From: Carnobacterium jeotgali MS3
Lineage (GTDB): Bacteria > Bacillota > Bacilli > Lactobacillales > Carnobacteriaceae
Direction: 5' to 3'
Length of the DNA stretch: 64,000 nt
Assembly: GCF_000745125.1 (NCBI RefSeq)
Contig: NZ_JQNF01000003.1
Span: 248,001 to 312,000, forward strand
Shown here piece by piece: positions 1-7,891 of this stretch (position 1 is the stretch's first letter; each line of letters begins with the position of its first letter). Made by a program: the position numbers and the translations under genes. The notes beneath the pieces are model-generated. The model did no database searches. It saw only the letters and a list, made by a program, of their open reading frames with translations, and was not told the DNA's origin.

Positions 1-324
1 TGACTTAAAAGCATTCGTCAGTAATTTGTTTTTAATTGTGCCAATCGTTTCTTCAGCTTCTATTTCTGCATAGCCAGATTCATCCACCGAAACAATTTCT
101 GCAGATAAATTTACTTTTAATTTTGTAAAACCATTAACACCAATCCGATTGCACAACCGAATAACCGCCGTCGAATTCGACTCTGCAGCTATTCCTAACT
201 GTGAAGTTGTCATTTTTATCGTTTCTTCTGGATAAGTTAATATGTACTCGCCGATTTTCCGTTCAGAATTAGGAAGATCATCAAGAACGCTTTTTATCCG
301 GCCTAGAATATTATTTCCTACCAT
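1..324 (-). CDS. RpiR/MurR-family transcriptional regulator (N-terminal part, cut by window edge)
   Basis: The visible 108 codons read as an RpiR-type winged helix-turn-helix domain. It opens MVGNNILGRIKSVLDDL and has the characteristic segment LTYPEETIKMTTSQLGIAAE followed by STAVIRLCNRIGVNGF, the recognition-helix region of this family. The ATG at 324 follows a GAGGTGAAAGAG ribosome site. The sugar-phosphate-binding SIS domain expected at the C terminus lies outside the window. The gene sits 53 bp downstream of anmK in the same orientation, so it probably closes or continues the amino-sugar operon. In this family the ligand is usually a sugar phosphate, and MurNAc-6-phosphate is the natural guess from context. 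Which ligand it binds is inference. Confidence 0.85.
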   Translation of the reverse strand, partial: MVGNNILGRIKSVLDDLPNSERKIGEYILTYPEETIKMTTSQLGIAAESNSTAVIRLCNRIGVNGFTKLKVNLSAEIVSVDESGYAEIEAEETIGTIKNKLLTNAFKS

Positions 325-377
325 GCTCTTTCACCTCGTATAATCAAAAGATACAGGAAAATTCCAAAGAAATCAAT

Positions 378-1514
378 CTAATGATAATACGTTATCTTTC
401 CTAATATAACGGGTTTTCTTGCACCTGTCGCGCTCGGCACATTGCTTGGCAAATGATGAATGGTCTGGTGCGCTAAAATGGTCATCGCAATGGCTTCTTT
501 TGCTTCAGAAGAAAAACCGACTTCTTCTTGAATAAGCACGTTAACATGAGGCAATTGCTCTTTGATCATTTGAACCAAAACAGCGTTATAACTTCCGCCA
601 CCCCCAATAATCAAATCTGATTGGTCATCGACAAAGTCACAGATGTTTACCGCAATGGACTGCGCAGTAAATTGAGTAGCCGTTGCAATAAAATCATTTG
701 GCGTTACCCTAGTCCCCCACTTTTTAATCAAAGCAGCCGTATACTCCACACCAAAATCTTCTCGTCCAGTTGTTTTAGGATACGGTCTTTCAATATATGG
801 ATGAGCCATCATTTCACTTAACAAGCCTTGATTGACTTTGCCTTTAGCAGCGTATGCCCCACTTTCATCATACGCTTCTTGGTAAAAGTGTTGGCACAAT
901 TCATCAATGATCATATTTCCAGGTCCTGTATCAAACGCTAGAACATCTTCCATCTGTGCTCCAGCAGGTATCACCGTCACATTTCCGATTCCACCGATAT
1001 TTTGCAATAAGCGCGTGCGCTTTGTATCGCGGTATAAGACAAATTCAGAATACGGTACGATTGGCGCACCTTGTCCTTTTACTGCCATATCACGGGTCCT
1101 GAAATCAGAAACGACCATGGACTTGGTTTCTTCTGCAATAACCGCTGATTCTCCAATTTGCAACGTTGAAGCTACTTGATGAGCCCCAGGTACCGGCAAA
1201 TGGTAGATTGTTTGACCATGTGAGGCTACAAAATCAACTTGTTCAAGTGGAAAAGCCGCTTTTTCACAAACGGCTTTAACGGCTTCACTAAAAACATACC
1301 CTAATTCTACATTCAAACTGCAGATTTTGTCGACTGAAGATGTTTCAACCGACAAGACCTCTTTAATTTTTTTAATGATGTCTTTTCCTAATGGATAAGT
1401 CGTAAATTCGACTAGCTTAACGGTTGTATCCGTATTGGTTCCATGAATCTCTACAAGCGCTGCATCGACGCCATCTAATGATGTACCCGACATAATTCCA
1501 ACTGCAAAGGTCAT
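378..1514 (-). CDS. anmK: Anhydro-N-acetylmuramic acid kinase AnmK
   Basis: AnmK phosphorylates and hydrolytically opens 1,6-anhydro-MurNAc to MurNAc-6-phosphate in the cytoplasm, feeding cell-wall recycling. The 378-aa length is normal for the family. The N terminus carries the family signature GIMSGTSLDGVDAAL. Also visible are the ASHGQTIYHLP segment, the nucleotide-binding FDTGPGNMIID, and the C-terminal LIIGGGGSYN loop of the sugar-kinase/HSP70 fold. ATG 1514 has a GAGGTGAG ribosome site. It lies 13 bp after a PTS IIA gene and before the MurR-like regulator, so it belongs to the operon starting near 6284. Gram-positive bacteria make little anhydro-MurNAc themselves, so the substrate may come from phage or lytic transglycosylase products; that is inference. 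Confidence 0.95.
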   Translation of the reverse strand: MTFAVGIMSGTSLDGVDAALVEIHGTNTDTTVKLVEFTTYPLGKDIIKKIKEVLSVETSSVDKICSLNVELGYVFSEAVKAVCEKAAFPLEQVDFVASHGQTIYHLPVPGAHQVASTLQIGESAVIAEETKSMVVSDFRTRDMAVKGQGAPIVPYSEFVLYRDTKRTRLLQNIGGIGNVTVIPAGAQMEDVLAFDTGPGNMIIDELCQHFYQEAYDESGAYAAKGKVNQGLLSEMMAHPYIERPYPKTTGREDFGVEYTAALIKKWGTRVTPNDFIATATQFTAQSIAVNICDFVDDQSDLIIGGGGSYNAVLVQMIKEQLPHVNVLIQEEVGFSSEAKEAIAMTILAHQTIHHLPSNVPSATGARKPVILGKITYYH

Positions 1515-1527
1515 TCTCTCACCTCAT

Positions 1528-1848
1528 TTATTTTTTTAAAGCGTTCAATTCTTTTTGCATTTCAATCATTTGCATAATCAAGGTTTGTTCCGCCATTGAC
1601 GTCATCAATTGGTCTTGCGCATGGATCAACAATAAGCTGATTTTGATGTCTTCTCCACGAATTTCATCTTGCACCAATTTCGTTTGAGTATTGTGAGCCA
1701 AGTTCATTTCTTTTTTGCACTCTTCCATCAATTGGTCACACTCTTCGTATAAACCAGCACGTGCTTTTTCTAGGGCTTCATACGCTAACGCACGCGCGTT
1801 TCCGCCATGCCCGATAATATCAAAAATAATCATTTCTAACTCTTCCAT
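1528..1848 (-). CDS. PTS lactose/cellobiose-family EIIA component
   Basis: This 106-aa protein accepts phosphate from HPr and passes it to EIIB of a lactose/cellobiose-class PTS. It has the all-helical IIA-Lac pattern, with AHNTQTKLVQDE in helix 2 and LLLIHAQDQLM around the phosphorylated histidine. By alignment with lactococcal LacF (His78) the active residue is His76. The second histidine usual in this motif (HxQDHLM) is Gln here, while the metal-contacting Asp79 is kept. ATG 1848 follows GGGAGACG. It lies 14 bp after the mupG-like gene and 13 bp before anmK. It is separated from its IIB and IIC partners by three genes, so all are presumed co-transcribed. Confidence 0.93.
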   Translation of the reverse strand: MEELEMIIFDIIGHGGNARALAYEALEKARAGLYEECDQLMEECKKEMNLAHNTQTKLVQDEIRGEDIKISLLLIHAQDQLMTSMAEQTLIMQMIEMQKELNALKK

Positions 1849-1862
1849 TTACTTCGTCTCCC

Positions 1863-2957
1863 TTAATTGCTTGTTTTTAGTTTGAATTGAAATTTTTGCC
1901 ATGGTTTCAAATAATCCAATAAGAATTGCTCTTCTTCCACTACATGTCCCACAATATTCGATTTGCCAGAGTTTTTCATTGGCTGCAAGGCGACTTGCAA
2001 TTCACCAGCATAATGCGCATATAAAGACGTTTCGATAATAATATCGCCTTTTTTCATGTCTGGTGTGTGGAATGGCACGAATTCATGGCCTTTATATTTC
2101 ACACGGCTTTGCGTTGAACGAATCACGTAATCTGATACGTCTCCACGGTTAAAGTGAAATTCTTCTGTAACGATTTTTGCTTCCAATTCAGGAACGTCTG
2201 CTTCTAATTCGCATGTTAAGGTTAATTGGTAAGGATTCAATTCGCTCAAGGCTTTCAATTCGGCTTCACTGGCAAAAGCATTAGCAATGATCACATCATC
2301 GATTACTTCGGTAGCCCATAGATGCTTCGCTTGTACCTCAATTGGCCATTCACGGTGCATTTCTAACGTACACAACCCTTCATCAACCGGCCATGGACCA
2401 ATATGAGCAGATGGCGAATTCACAAAAGCAGCCGTTACCAAGCCATGTGCTTTGTATTGCTTGCTTGTCTCGATGAAATGATCGTAACTCAACCCAGTGT
2501 AGCGGTGGGGATAAAAGTTGTGGCATCCCATTAAATTAGCTGCATTCGCTTGGTAGCTCATGATATTATCTAAGTATTTGGTCCCACTGCTGATATTCAA
2601 CTCAATTTTCAAGTCTTGCGGATTAAACGTCATAATCGATTCTTCATTCCCAGTAAAGCCCATGTCTAAACGGATGCCGTCTGCGCCGATTTCTTTAAAG
2701 AATGTCAAATCGTTGTAACTGATGCCGAGTTCGCCAAATACTTTTGGACTAACATCTGCGATAACTTCCATTCCTTTTTCTTTTGCATACGTGATCACAT
2801 CGGTAAATTCTTGGACGATTGTTTCTTTATCTCCTTCGACCGATAATAAACAAGTGAACACTCGTTTGAAATTGTACCCTGCTGCCAAATCGATGTAGTC
2901 TCTGATTTCTGAAACGGAACTATGATTTGGATAAACTGAAATGCCTAATCTTCTCAT
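1863..2957 (-). CDS. mupG: DUF871/MupG-family 6-phospho-N-acetylmuramidase-like glycosidase
   Basis: The 364-aa protein matches the DUF871 family, a TIM barrel (roughly residues 1-235) followed by a cyclophilin-like C-terminal domain (about 245-360). Recognisable segments are MRRLGISVYPNHS at the N terminus, DGIRLDMGFTGNEE, and FYPHRYTGLSYDHF. The Staphylococcus aureus member MupG cleaves MurNAc-6P-GlcNAc inside the cell after PTS import. Neighbours fit that role exactly: a PTS, anmK and an RpiR regulator. ATG 2957 is preceded by GAGGAAATAAGA. No murQ etherase is seen in the window, so it would have to lie beyond the left edge or elsewhere. The exact disaccharide substrate cannot be read from sequence. 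Confidence 0.82.
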   Translation of the reverse strand: MRRLGISVYPNHSSVSEIRDYIDLAAGYNFKRVFTCLLSVEGDKETIVQEFTDVITYAKEKGMEVIADVSPKVFGELGISYNDLTFFKEIGADGIRLDMGFTGNEESIMTFNPQDLKIELNISSGTKYLDNIMSYQANAANLMGCHNFYPHRYTGLSYDHFIETSKQYKAHGLVTAAFVNSPSAHIGPWPVDEGLCTLEMHREWPIEVQAKHLWATEVIDDVIIANAFASEAELKALSELNPYQLTLTCELEADVPELEAKIVTEEFHFNRGDVSDYVIRSTQSRVKYKGHEFVPFHTPDMKKGDIIIETSLYAHYAGELQVALQPMKNSGKSNIVGHVVEEEQFLLDYLKPWQKFQFKLKTSN

Positions 2958-2981
2958 TCTTATTTCCTCTTTTCTTTAAAC

Positions 2982-4157
2982 TTAAAAATGCCCATAAAAT
3001 TGTGGCTGTTCTTTGGGAATGGCTTGATCCCATTCATTTAACACAGTTTCTGAAACGATTGCTTTTTCGTGGTAGTGGTACCACTTAAGATCATGGTACC
3101 CCACTAAATACGATGACAGACTAGCAATATCCATCTCTAAATACTCTTCTTGTGCCACTTCATGTTCTACTATCTTCACCACACCTTGAGAATCAATGGC
3201 ATAAACCCCTTGGTTCCATGGAGCAAACGCATCTATTACTTTCAGATATAGCCGCTTGGTTAACGTTTGAAAAGGATAAGCCGCTAAAAAATGCTCAACG
3301 TCAACGATTCGAATCATTCTGTCCTGCACGATCTCTTTTTTGAATTGGGGTTCATCCCATTGACTACCAAATGATTGCTGAACAGCTGCTGTACCGCTGA
3401 CTTCTGTAAAATTAGAGCGGTGCACGCGAATAAATTCCCATAAAGCTTTTTCAGCTGACACATTAAGGGCTATTTGATCCAACACTTCAAACCTTAAATC
3501 GTTCATCACGTAACGAATAAATCCCTGAGGTTGTCCATTGTGGTCAATACTTAAGGCAAACGAAGCCTCCGATTGTCTCATTTCAAGACGTTTCCACCAC
3601 TCTTCACTGCGTATCATCATTCCATTCGTTTTAAGCGCATACGCTTGGTACACTTCTTTTACGTGAGCCAATTGTTCTCGGTTTTCCTGATAATTAAAGC
3701 GTTCGATTCTCCCCATGTCCCCTTTTTTCATAGAAAACAACTGGGTCGGAAACGTATACTGCACTTTATCAAAAAAAAGATCCCAGCCAAAGTGACGGTA
3801 GAAGGAAACCGAAAAAGGACCTAATACGGATACCCATTGACCTTGTTCACGCATCTCTACTAATACACGCCTCATGAGTTGCTTCATCACGCCTTCATTG
3901 CGGTATTCAGGATACGTAGCGACAAAAGAAATGCCGCCCATAGAAAATGTTTGCCCATGAATAGCCATCTTTAGTGGAAATACCATCACTTGACCCGCTA
4001 AACTGTTGCCATTAAACGCTCCAATAGAGTTGCTGACTTTAGCCCACTGACAAAAATCCTCCAACCTTTTTCCAGTGTAGCGATTGCGAAAACAATAATC
4101 CCTAATAGCGACCATTTGATCGATTTCATCTTCTCGTATCTTACGGTACTCTAACAT
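2982..4157 (-). CDS. Eis-like GNAT N-acetyltransferase
   Basis: At 391 aa this has the size and layout of the Eis family: a GNAT domain at about residues 1-130, a second degenerate GNAT-like segment, and a C-terminal SCP2-like domain from about 290. The acetyl-CoA-binding motif A lies near residues 77-98 (GGISFVATYPEYRNEGVMKQ). The C-terminal carboxylate region ends with QPQFYGHF. Eis proteins acetylate amines, including aminoglycosides in mycobacteria, but most firmicute members have no known substrate. Placement 24 bp before the mupG-like gene suggests action on an amino sugar or muropeptide amine; this is inference. ATG 4157 has a GAAGGTGAG ribosome site. Confidence 0.8.
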   Translation of the reverse strand: MLEYRKIREDEIDQMVAIRDYCFRNRYTGKRLEDFCQWAKVSNSIGAFNGNSLAGQVMVFPLKMAIHGQTFSMGGISFVATYPEYRNEGVMKQLMRRVLVEMREQGQWVSVLGPFSVSFYRHFGWDLFFDKVQYTFPTQLFSMKKGDMGRIERFNYQENREQLAHVKEVYQAYALKTNGMMIRSEEWWKRLEMRQSEASFALSIDHNGQPQGFIRYVMNDLRFEVLDQIALNVSAEKALWEFIRVHRSNFTEVSGTAAVQQSFGSQWDEPQFKKEIVQDRMIRIVDVEHFLAAYPFQTLTKRLYLKVIDAFAPWNQGVYAIDSQGVVKIVEHEVAQEEYLEMDIASLSSYLVGYHDLKWYHYHEKAIVSETVLNEWDQAIPKEQPQFYGHF

Positions 4158-4204
4158 TTCTGCTCACCTTCTTTAACTCATGATAAACGAAAAATTCCAG
4201 TAGC

Positions 4205-4507
4205 TTATTTCGTTTTCTTATTTGGAAATTGACTTGCACGAATGACGCCTCTTACTTGGTTCTTTTCAATCATAATACGCCCTGTTTCAAAAAACATGAT
4301 GGCGCACATTCCGGATAGCAAATACAAGCCGTAATTTACTGCTGTTGGCAAATTTTGAAAAAGAATCGTTGGAATCAAAACGACCAAGAAGGCTGAAAAG
4401 CCAAAAATCCATCGATTAATATAAATGTTTTTTTTCTGCAAGAAACCAACTAACTTAACCCCTGCTAATACAAAGACGATTAAAAAAATAATAAGTGCAA
4501 TTCTCAT
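4205..4507 (-). CDS. Small three-helix membrane protein, function unknown
   Basis: I do not recognise a named family. The 100-aa protein starts with a membrane segment (IALIIFLIVFVLAGVKLVGF). Two more hydrophobic stretches follow at about 33-50 and 57-72, and the tail is basic (KNQVRGVIRASQFPNKKTK). ATG 4507 has a strong AAAGGAGG ribosome site. It lies between the PTS IIC gene and the Eis-like gene, after a weak hairpin at 4540-4561 that could lower expression of everything downstream. Co-location implies a part in uptake or recycling of wall sugars, with no direct evidence. Confidence 0.6.
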   Translation of the reverse strand: MRIALIIFLIVFVLAGVKLVGFLQKKNIYINRWIFGFSAFLVVLIPTILFQNLPTAVNYGLYLLSGMCAIMFFETGRIMIEKNQVRGVIRASQFPNKKTK

Positions 4508-4539
4508 GAGTAGTTCCTCCTTTTAGTAAAATAAGAAAG

Positions 4540-4561
4540 GGCTGAGACAACTGCCTCAACC
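4540..4561 (-). terminator. Weak intrinsic terminator inside the PTS/recycling operon
   Basis: On the minus strand GGTTGAGGCA pairs with TGTCTCAGCC around a tiny loop, followed by the moderately T-rich CTTTCTTATTTT. It sits 38 bp after the PTS IIC stop. It would partly separate highly expressed IIB-IIC from the downstream enzymes. Confidence 0.5.
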
Positions 4562-4598
4562 ACATTTCTATTTGTTCAGACTTATTTTTCAGAGCAGA

Positions 4599-5921
4599 TT
4601 AACCCGCAACCGTATCTGTTTGAAGTTTATTTTTTTCGGCCATTTCTGTGTGTTCTTCTTCGACCATTTTTTTATCGTAAACTTTAACAAATGGGTAGTA
4701 GATCAACCCAGCTATAACCATATTAATCAAAACTAATGCGGCAGCTTTCCAGTCATTTCCTGCTGATAAGAAAGCACCAATTGGAGCTGGTAATGTCCAC
4801 GGAGCGTTCACGGAAAAGCCATTAATGATACTAAATTTCACTGCAAAATAACTGATGACTGTCGTCACAGATGGAGCCACAACAAAAGGAATCGCTAAAA
4901 TTGGATTCATTACGATCGGTGTTCCGAATATCAATGGTTCATTGATATTAAAGATTGACGGAATGATTGAGAAACGTCCAACTTGTTTTAGATAAGCTGA
5001 TTTGGTAAACAACAATAAAATACATAAGGATAGTGTTGCACCAGATCCACCAATCCAGACTAACCATTGGTAAAACTGTTCAGGCGCAATATACGGCAAT
5101 TCATTAGCAGGTGTTCCACTAACCATCGCTTGTCCATTTGCTTCAAGCATCACTAGCCACATCGGGCGAACAATTGAACCGATAACACTCACACCATGCA
5201 CACCAGCTGCCCATAACATTGTGATCAAGACTACTGGAAGCAATACACCCAATAAATTATTGCCTAAAAGATTGTTTAACGGTGTAAAGATGCTGATCAA
5301 CATTTTATTAATATCAAATCCAAGCATAACCCGGATGATCCAGACAAAGACGATCACAAATGTACCAGGGATCAACGCTTCAAAGCTTCTAGCAACCGAA
5401 TCCGGTACTTGTTCTGGCATTTTGATCATTAAGTTCTTTTGTTTAAATAAACGCAAAACTTCAACTGCAAAAATCATAGCTAAAATAGCTGAAAACATAC
5501 CTGAACCGCCTAAATTTCCCATTGGTAAAACCCAACCAATTGCTTCTCCTTCAGGCAATAATGCATCAACGTTTACTGGAACCGTTAACATTAAGAAAGT
5601 TGCTAACGACAGAACTCCACCGGTAACCCCATCTAATTTATACGATTTGGATAAACTATAACCCATCCCATAAGCGGCATATAACGACATCAAACCCGTT
5701 GTGATACGGAAGGGAATAGCAATTTGTGCTGCATATGGTGCAATGGCTTCCGCCCAAGACGCGATTGGTGGATTTCCAATAACTAAGAAGAAACACCCAA
5801 TAATAATTAAAGATAATGTCGAGATAACTCCATCGCGGATGGCTTTTAAATGCTTTTGTTCCGATAGCTTAGCTAATGGCGGCATGAATTTCGTTTCAAG
5901 CCAATTTAAAAAATTCGTCAT
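4599..5921 (-). CDS. PTS lactose/cellobiose-family EIIC permease
   Basis: This is the membrane transport subunit of a cellobiose-class PTS, with about ten hydrophobic segments. The hallmark region is NEPLIFGTPIVMNPILAIPF, the conserved NEP loop of IIC-Cel/Lac proteins, followed by NAPWTLPAPIGAFLS. I chose the ATG at 5921 (MTNFLNWLETKF, 440 aa) because AAAGGAGAG lies seven bases upstream; a longer frame to 5957 has no ribosome site. It follows the IIB gene by 57 bp. Family members import beta-linked disaccharides. With mupG and anmK downstream, the likely cargo is a MurNAc-containing disaccharide or other wall fragment, which is inference. Confidence 0.93.
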   Translation of the reverse strand: MTNFLNWLETKFMPPLAKLSEQKHLKAIRDGVISTLSLIIIGCFFLVIGNPPIASWAEAIAPYAAQIAIPFRITTGLMSLYAAYGMGYSLSKSYKLDGVTGGVLSLATFLMLTVPVNVDALLPEGEAIGWVLPMGNLGGSGMFSAILAMIFAVEVLRLFKQKNLMIKMPEQVPDSVARSFEALIPGTFVIVFVWIIRVMLGFDINKMLISIFTPLNNLLGNNLLGVLLPVVLITMLWAAGVHGVSVIGSIVRPMWLVMLEANGQAMVSGTPANELPYIAPEQFYQWLVWIGGSGATLSLCILLLFTKSAYLKQVGRFSIIPSIFNINEPLIFGTPIVMNPILAIPFVVAPSVTTVISYFAVKFSIINGFSVNAPWTLPAPIGAFLSAGNDWKAAALVLINMVIAGLIYYPFVKVYDKKMVEEEHTEMAEKNKLQTDTVAG

Positions 5922-5978
5922 ATTTACTCTCCTTTGATGATTCATAATAATAAACAAGTACGTGACTCAAATGAAAAA

Positions 5979-6284
5979 TTAACGGTATTTCTTGATTAAC
6001 TCTAGCGTTTTAGGTGCTCCTATTGGTGTATAACCCATTGGTTCAATTTTTTCGATTGGGACACCGTTTTCATTTGCATATTTTTCAAATGTAGCAAATT
6101 GGTGTTTTACTTGTGGCGCAACCAATAATAACTTGTAATCTTCCTCTTTCAAGGCATCTTCTACTGCACCAGACCCTACTGCAATCATATCCAAATCAAA
6201 ATCTTGTTTTGCCGCTTCTGCTTTGATTGCTTTAACTACTATTGCACTTGACATTCCACCTGAACAAACCATAATAACTTTCAT
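5979..6284 (-). CDS. PTS lactose/cellobiose-family EIIB component
   Basis: This 101-aa cytoplasmic subunit carries the P-loop CSGGMSSA, with the phosphorylated cysteine at residue 8, which defines the IIB-Lac/Cel class. The rest is a short Rossmann-like fold (LLLVAPQVKHQFATFEKYA). ATG 6284 has a strong AGGAGGAAT ribosome site. It is the first gene of the recycling operon. The leader contains a promoter (6419-6447), palindromic operator candidates and a near-consensus cre site. Confidence 0.94.
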   Translation of the reverse strand: MKVIMVCSGGMSSAIVVKAIKAEAAKQDFDLDMIAVGSGAVEDALKEEDYKLLLVAPQVKHQFATFEKYANENGVPIEKIEPMGYTPIGAPKTLELIKKYR

Positions 6285-6325
6285 CTTTATTCCTCCTACT
6301 ATCGAGTTAAATTGATTTTTTATTA

Positions 6326-6340
6326 AGGATACGTTACCAT
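6326..6340 (-). promoter_or_regulatory. Candidate cre site in the PTS operon leader
   Basis: On the minus strand ATGGTAACGTATCCT matches the CcpA consensus WTGNAANCGNWNNCW with one mismatch. It lies between the predicted promoter and the IIB start, a position where CcpA binding would block elongation. Catabolite control of a PTS operon is expected, but the site itself is a prediction. Confidence 0.45.
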
Positions 6341-6418
6341 TTAAACTTATTCCCTTTTTCCAACCACTTTCCTCCTTATTAAAAGTCTTCCTACCAAATA
6401 TGTATCCCCTTTCAATAG

Positions 6419-6470
6419 AGTATAGCTTAACTGGAATTTTATTTCAATATATTTATTTGAAAAATGAAAT
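6419..6470 (-). promoter_or_regulatory. Promoter of the PTS/recycling operon with RpiR-type operator candidates
   Basis: On the minus strand TTGAAA (6442-6447) and TATACT (6419-6424) are separated by 17 bp, a near-ideal sigma-A promoter. A palindrome TGGAATTTTATTTCA (6432-6446, one mismatch between arms) fills the -35 edge and spacer. A second partial copy with ATTTGA and TGAAAT arms lies at 6455-6470. AT-rich palindromes with TGAAAT arms are typical RpiR-type operators, so the MurR-like protein at 1-324 is the natural binder. Confidence 0.6.
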
Positions 6471-6510
6471 AAAAAGTCACAATGAGTAAATATCCTCATT
6501 GTGACTTTTT
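6471..6510. terminator. Bidirectional intrinsic terminator
   Basis: A perfect 16-bp inverted repeat (AAAAAGTCACAATGAG with its complement) with an 8-nt loop and A/T tracts on both sides. It ends the SGNH hydrolase transcript arriving from 6841 and insulates the PTS promoter. Confidence 0.85.
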
Positions 6511-6840
6511 ATATTACTCTTTCCCAAAAGAAAAACCTTTCTAAGTTGGTCGAACTAACGCATATTGCACCAACTCAAAATTAAAAACTATATTGAGTTG
6601 ATTTAACTAATGCTTCTCTTTCCTACTTAAAAATGAAATAATCCTTTAAGAAATGCTTTTAAATCCTTAATATGACTCAAACCTATTTTTTAGCGTGTCC
6701 ACGCTTTCTTATAAGTCATCTTACTACAGAACATGTGAAATCGCTAATATTCAAAGAATTTCAAACGGCATTTACGAAAAAAAAAGCCGCGAGAAAATAG
6801 CTGCTCAAGACTTTTATACTCTAAATCATGATGAATTTTG
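6511..6840. other. Intergenic stretch without a supported gene
   Basis: This AT-rich gap separates the SGNH hydrolase stop from its terminator. A plus-strand reading from about 6678 to 6842 stays open for some 50 codons without a start codon or ribosome site. It could be a decayed coding fragment, but it matches no family I recognise. Confidence 0.4.
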
Positions 6841-7656
6841 TTAGTGCAATGTTTTTACTGGCACTTCTAACCGTTCTTTTAATAGTTCAAACCACATGTG
6901 ATAGCCATCTCCATTTGGATGGACATCATCAGCCAAAAAATAGTCCAGTGGCAATTGCTGCTCTTTCATCTTAGACAGCATTATGTGATACGTATCTATA
7001 AATGGCCATTGTTGTGTTGTCACAAAATCAACAATTTCATTGTTGTATTGATTATAAGTTACTTTGCCTTCTTTTAGAAACACGTCATTGTACAACGTCG
7101 GATTAGCTGTTTGTAAGATGACTAAGGTATCTGGCAACTCCTCACTGAAACGAGCCATGATCCATTGAATATCCGCTTTTGTTTGCTCCATATCATTTTG
7201 CGGGTAACGATTATTATTAATTAGACACAATTCAAAAATAATGATGTCGGGATTATCTTTTATAACTGCTTCAATTTTATGCTTTGAAATCAAATCAGCT
7301 GTACTATAACCGCTGTAGCCATGATTGATTACCTCAACTTTGATACCGTCGATTCCGTTTAAATCAGCTTCCAACAAGTTGCCCCATACCGGTTGTGCTT
7401 CAGTAGCCCCTTTTCCAAACGTCACACTGCTGCCTAAAACGACAATCGTCACTTCTCCGTCTCTTTTCGTCACAAATCTTGTTCTCTCTATCAAACTTTC
7501 TTGTTGGTACGTATCTGATAATTTATAGTCTTCATTCATTTTGGCTAAGGTTCTGTTTTTATGAATCCCGTTAAAGAAGCTGACAAAAAGACTTATTAAG
7601 AGAATAATAAGTACAAACTTAAATTTATTTTGATTTAACTTATTTTTTAGTCTCAT
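6841..7656 (-). CDS. Membrane-anchored SGNH/GDSL hydrolase
   Basis: The 271-aa protein has one N-terminal membrane anchor (about residues 14-32) and an extracytoplasmic SGNH esterase domain. Block I is VVLGSSVTFGKG with the nucleophile serine, block II is the glycine in NHGYSGYS, block III the asparagine in LINNNRY, and block V is DDVHPNGDGYH with the catalytic Asp and His. ATG 7656 follows GGGAGGAG; a TTG five codons upstream is unlikely. Such proteins often remove O-acetyl groups from wall or capsule glycans. It stands as a single transcription unit between two terminators. Confidence 0.85.
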   Translation of the reverse strand: MRLKNKLNQNKFKFVLIILLISLFVSFFNGIHKNRTLAKMNEDYKLSDTYQQESLIERTRFVTKRDGEVTIVVLGSSVTFGKGATEAQPVWGNLLEADLNGIDGIKVEVINHGYSGYSTADLISKHKIEAVIKDNPDIIIFELCLINNNRYPQNDMEQTKADIQWIMARFSEELPDTLVILQTANPTLYNDVFLKEGKVTYNQYNNEIVDFVTTQQWPFIDTYHIMLSKMKEQQLPLDYFLADDVHPNGDGYHMWFELLKERLEVPVKTLH

Positions 7657-7811
7657 AATAACTCCTCCCAACCAATTAGTCCATGCAGTATACCATGATT
7701 TACTCTCCTAAAATAAGGCAACTTTTCGACTATTTTGACGATTGGTTTTTCAGAAAAAGAACTCCATTTTATGTATTGCTCATACAAGTGTTGCCTTTAT
7801 CTAGAAACATC

Positions 7812-7850
7812 AAAAAGCGGTCATTGCATCAGATGCAATGACCGCTTTTT
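7812..7850. terminator. Strong bidirectional terminator
   Basis: AAAAAGCGGTCATTGCATC pairs perfectly with GATGCAATGACCGCTTTTT around a single base. It lies between the CpsB-type gene and the SGNH gene and would stop transcription from 8659. Confidence 0.9.
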
Positions 7851-7891
7851 GAATTGCTGAAATGTTTATCCCAAGTTTATAGATTCTCTAA

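Noticed and set aside
6678-6842. Open plus-strand stretch downstream of the SGNH gene
   Set aside because: No start codon or ribosome site. It may be a fossil but cannot be identified, so it is only mentioned in the intergenic entry.
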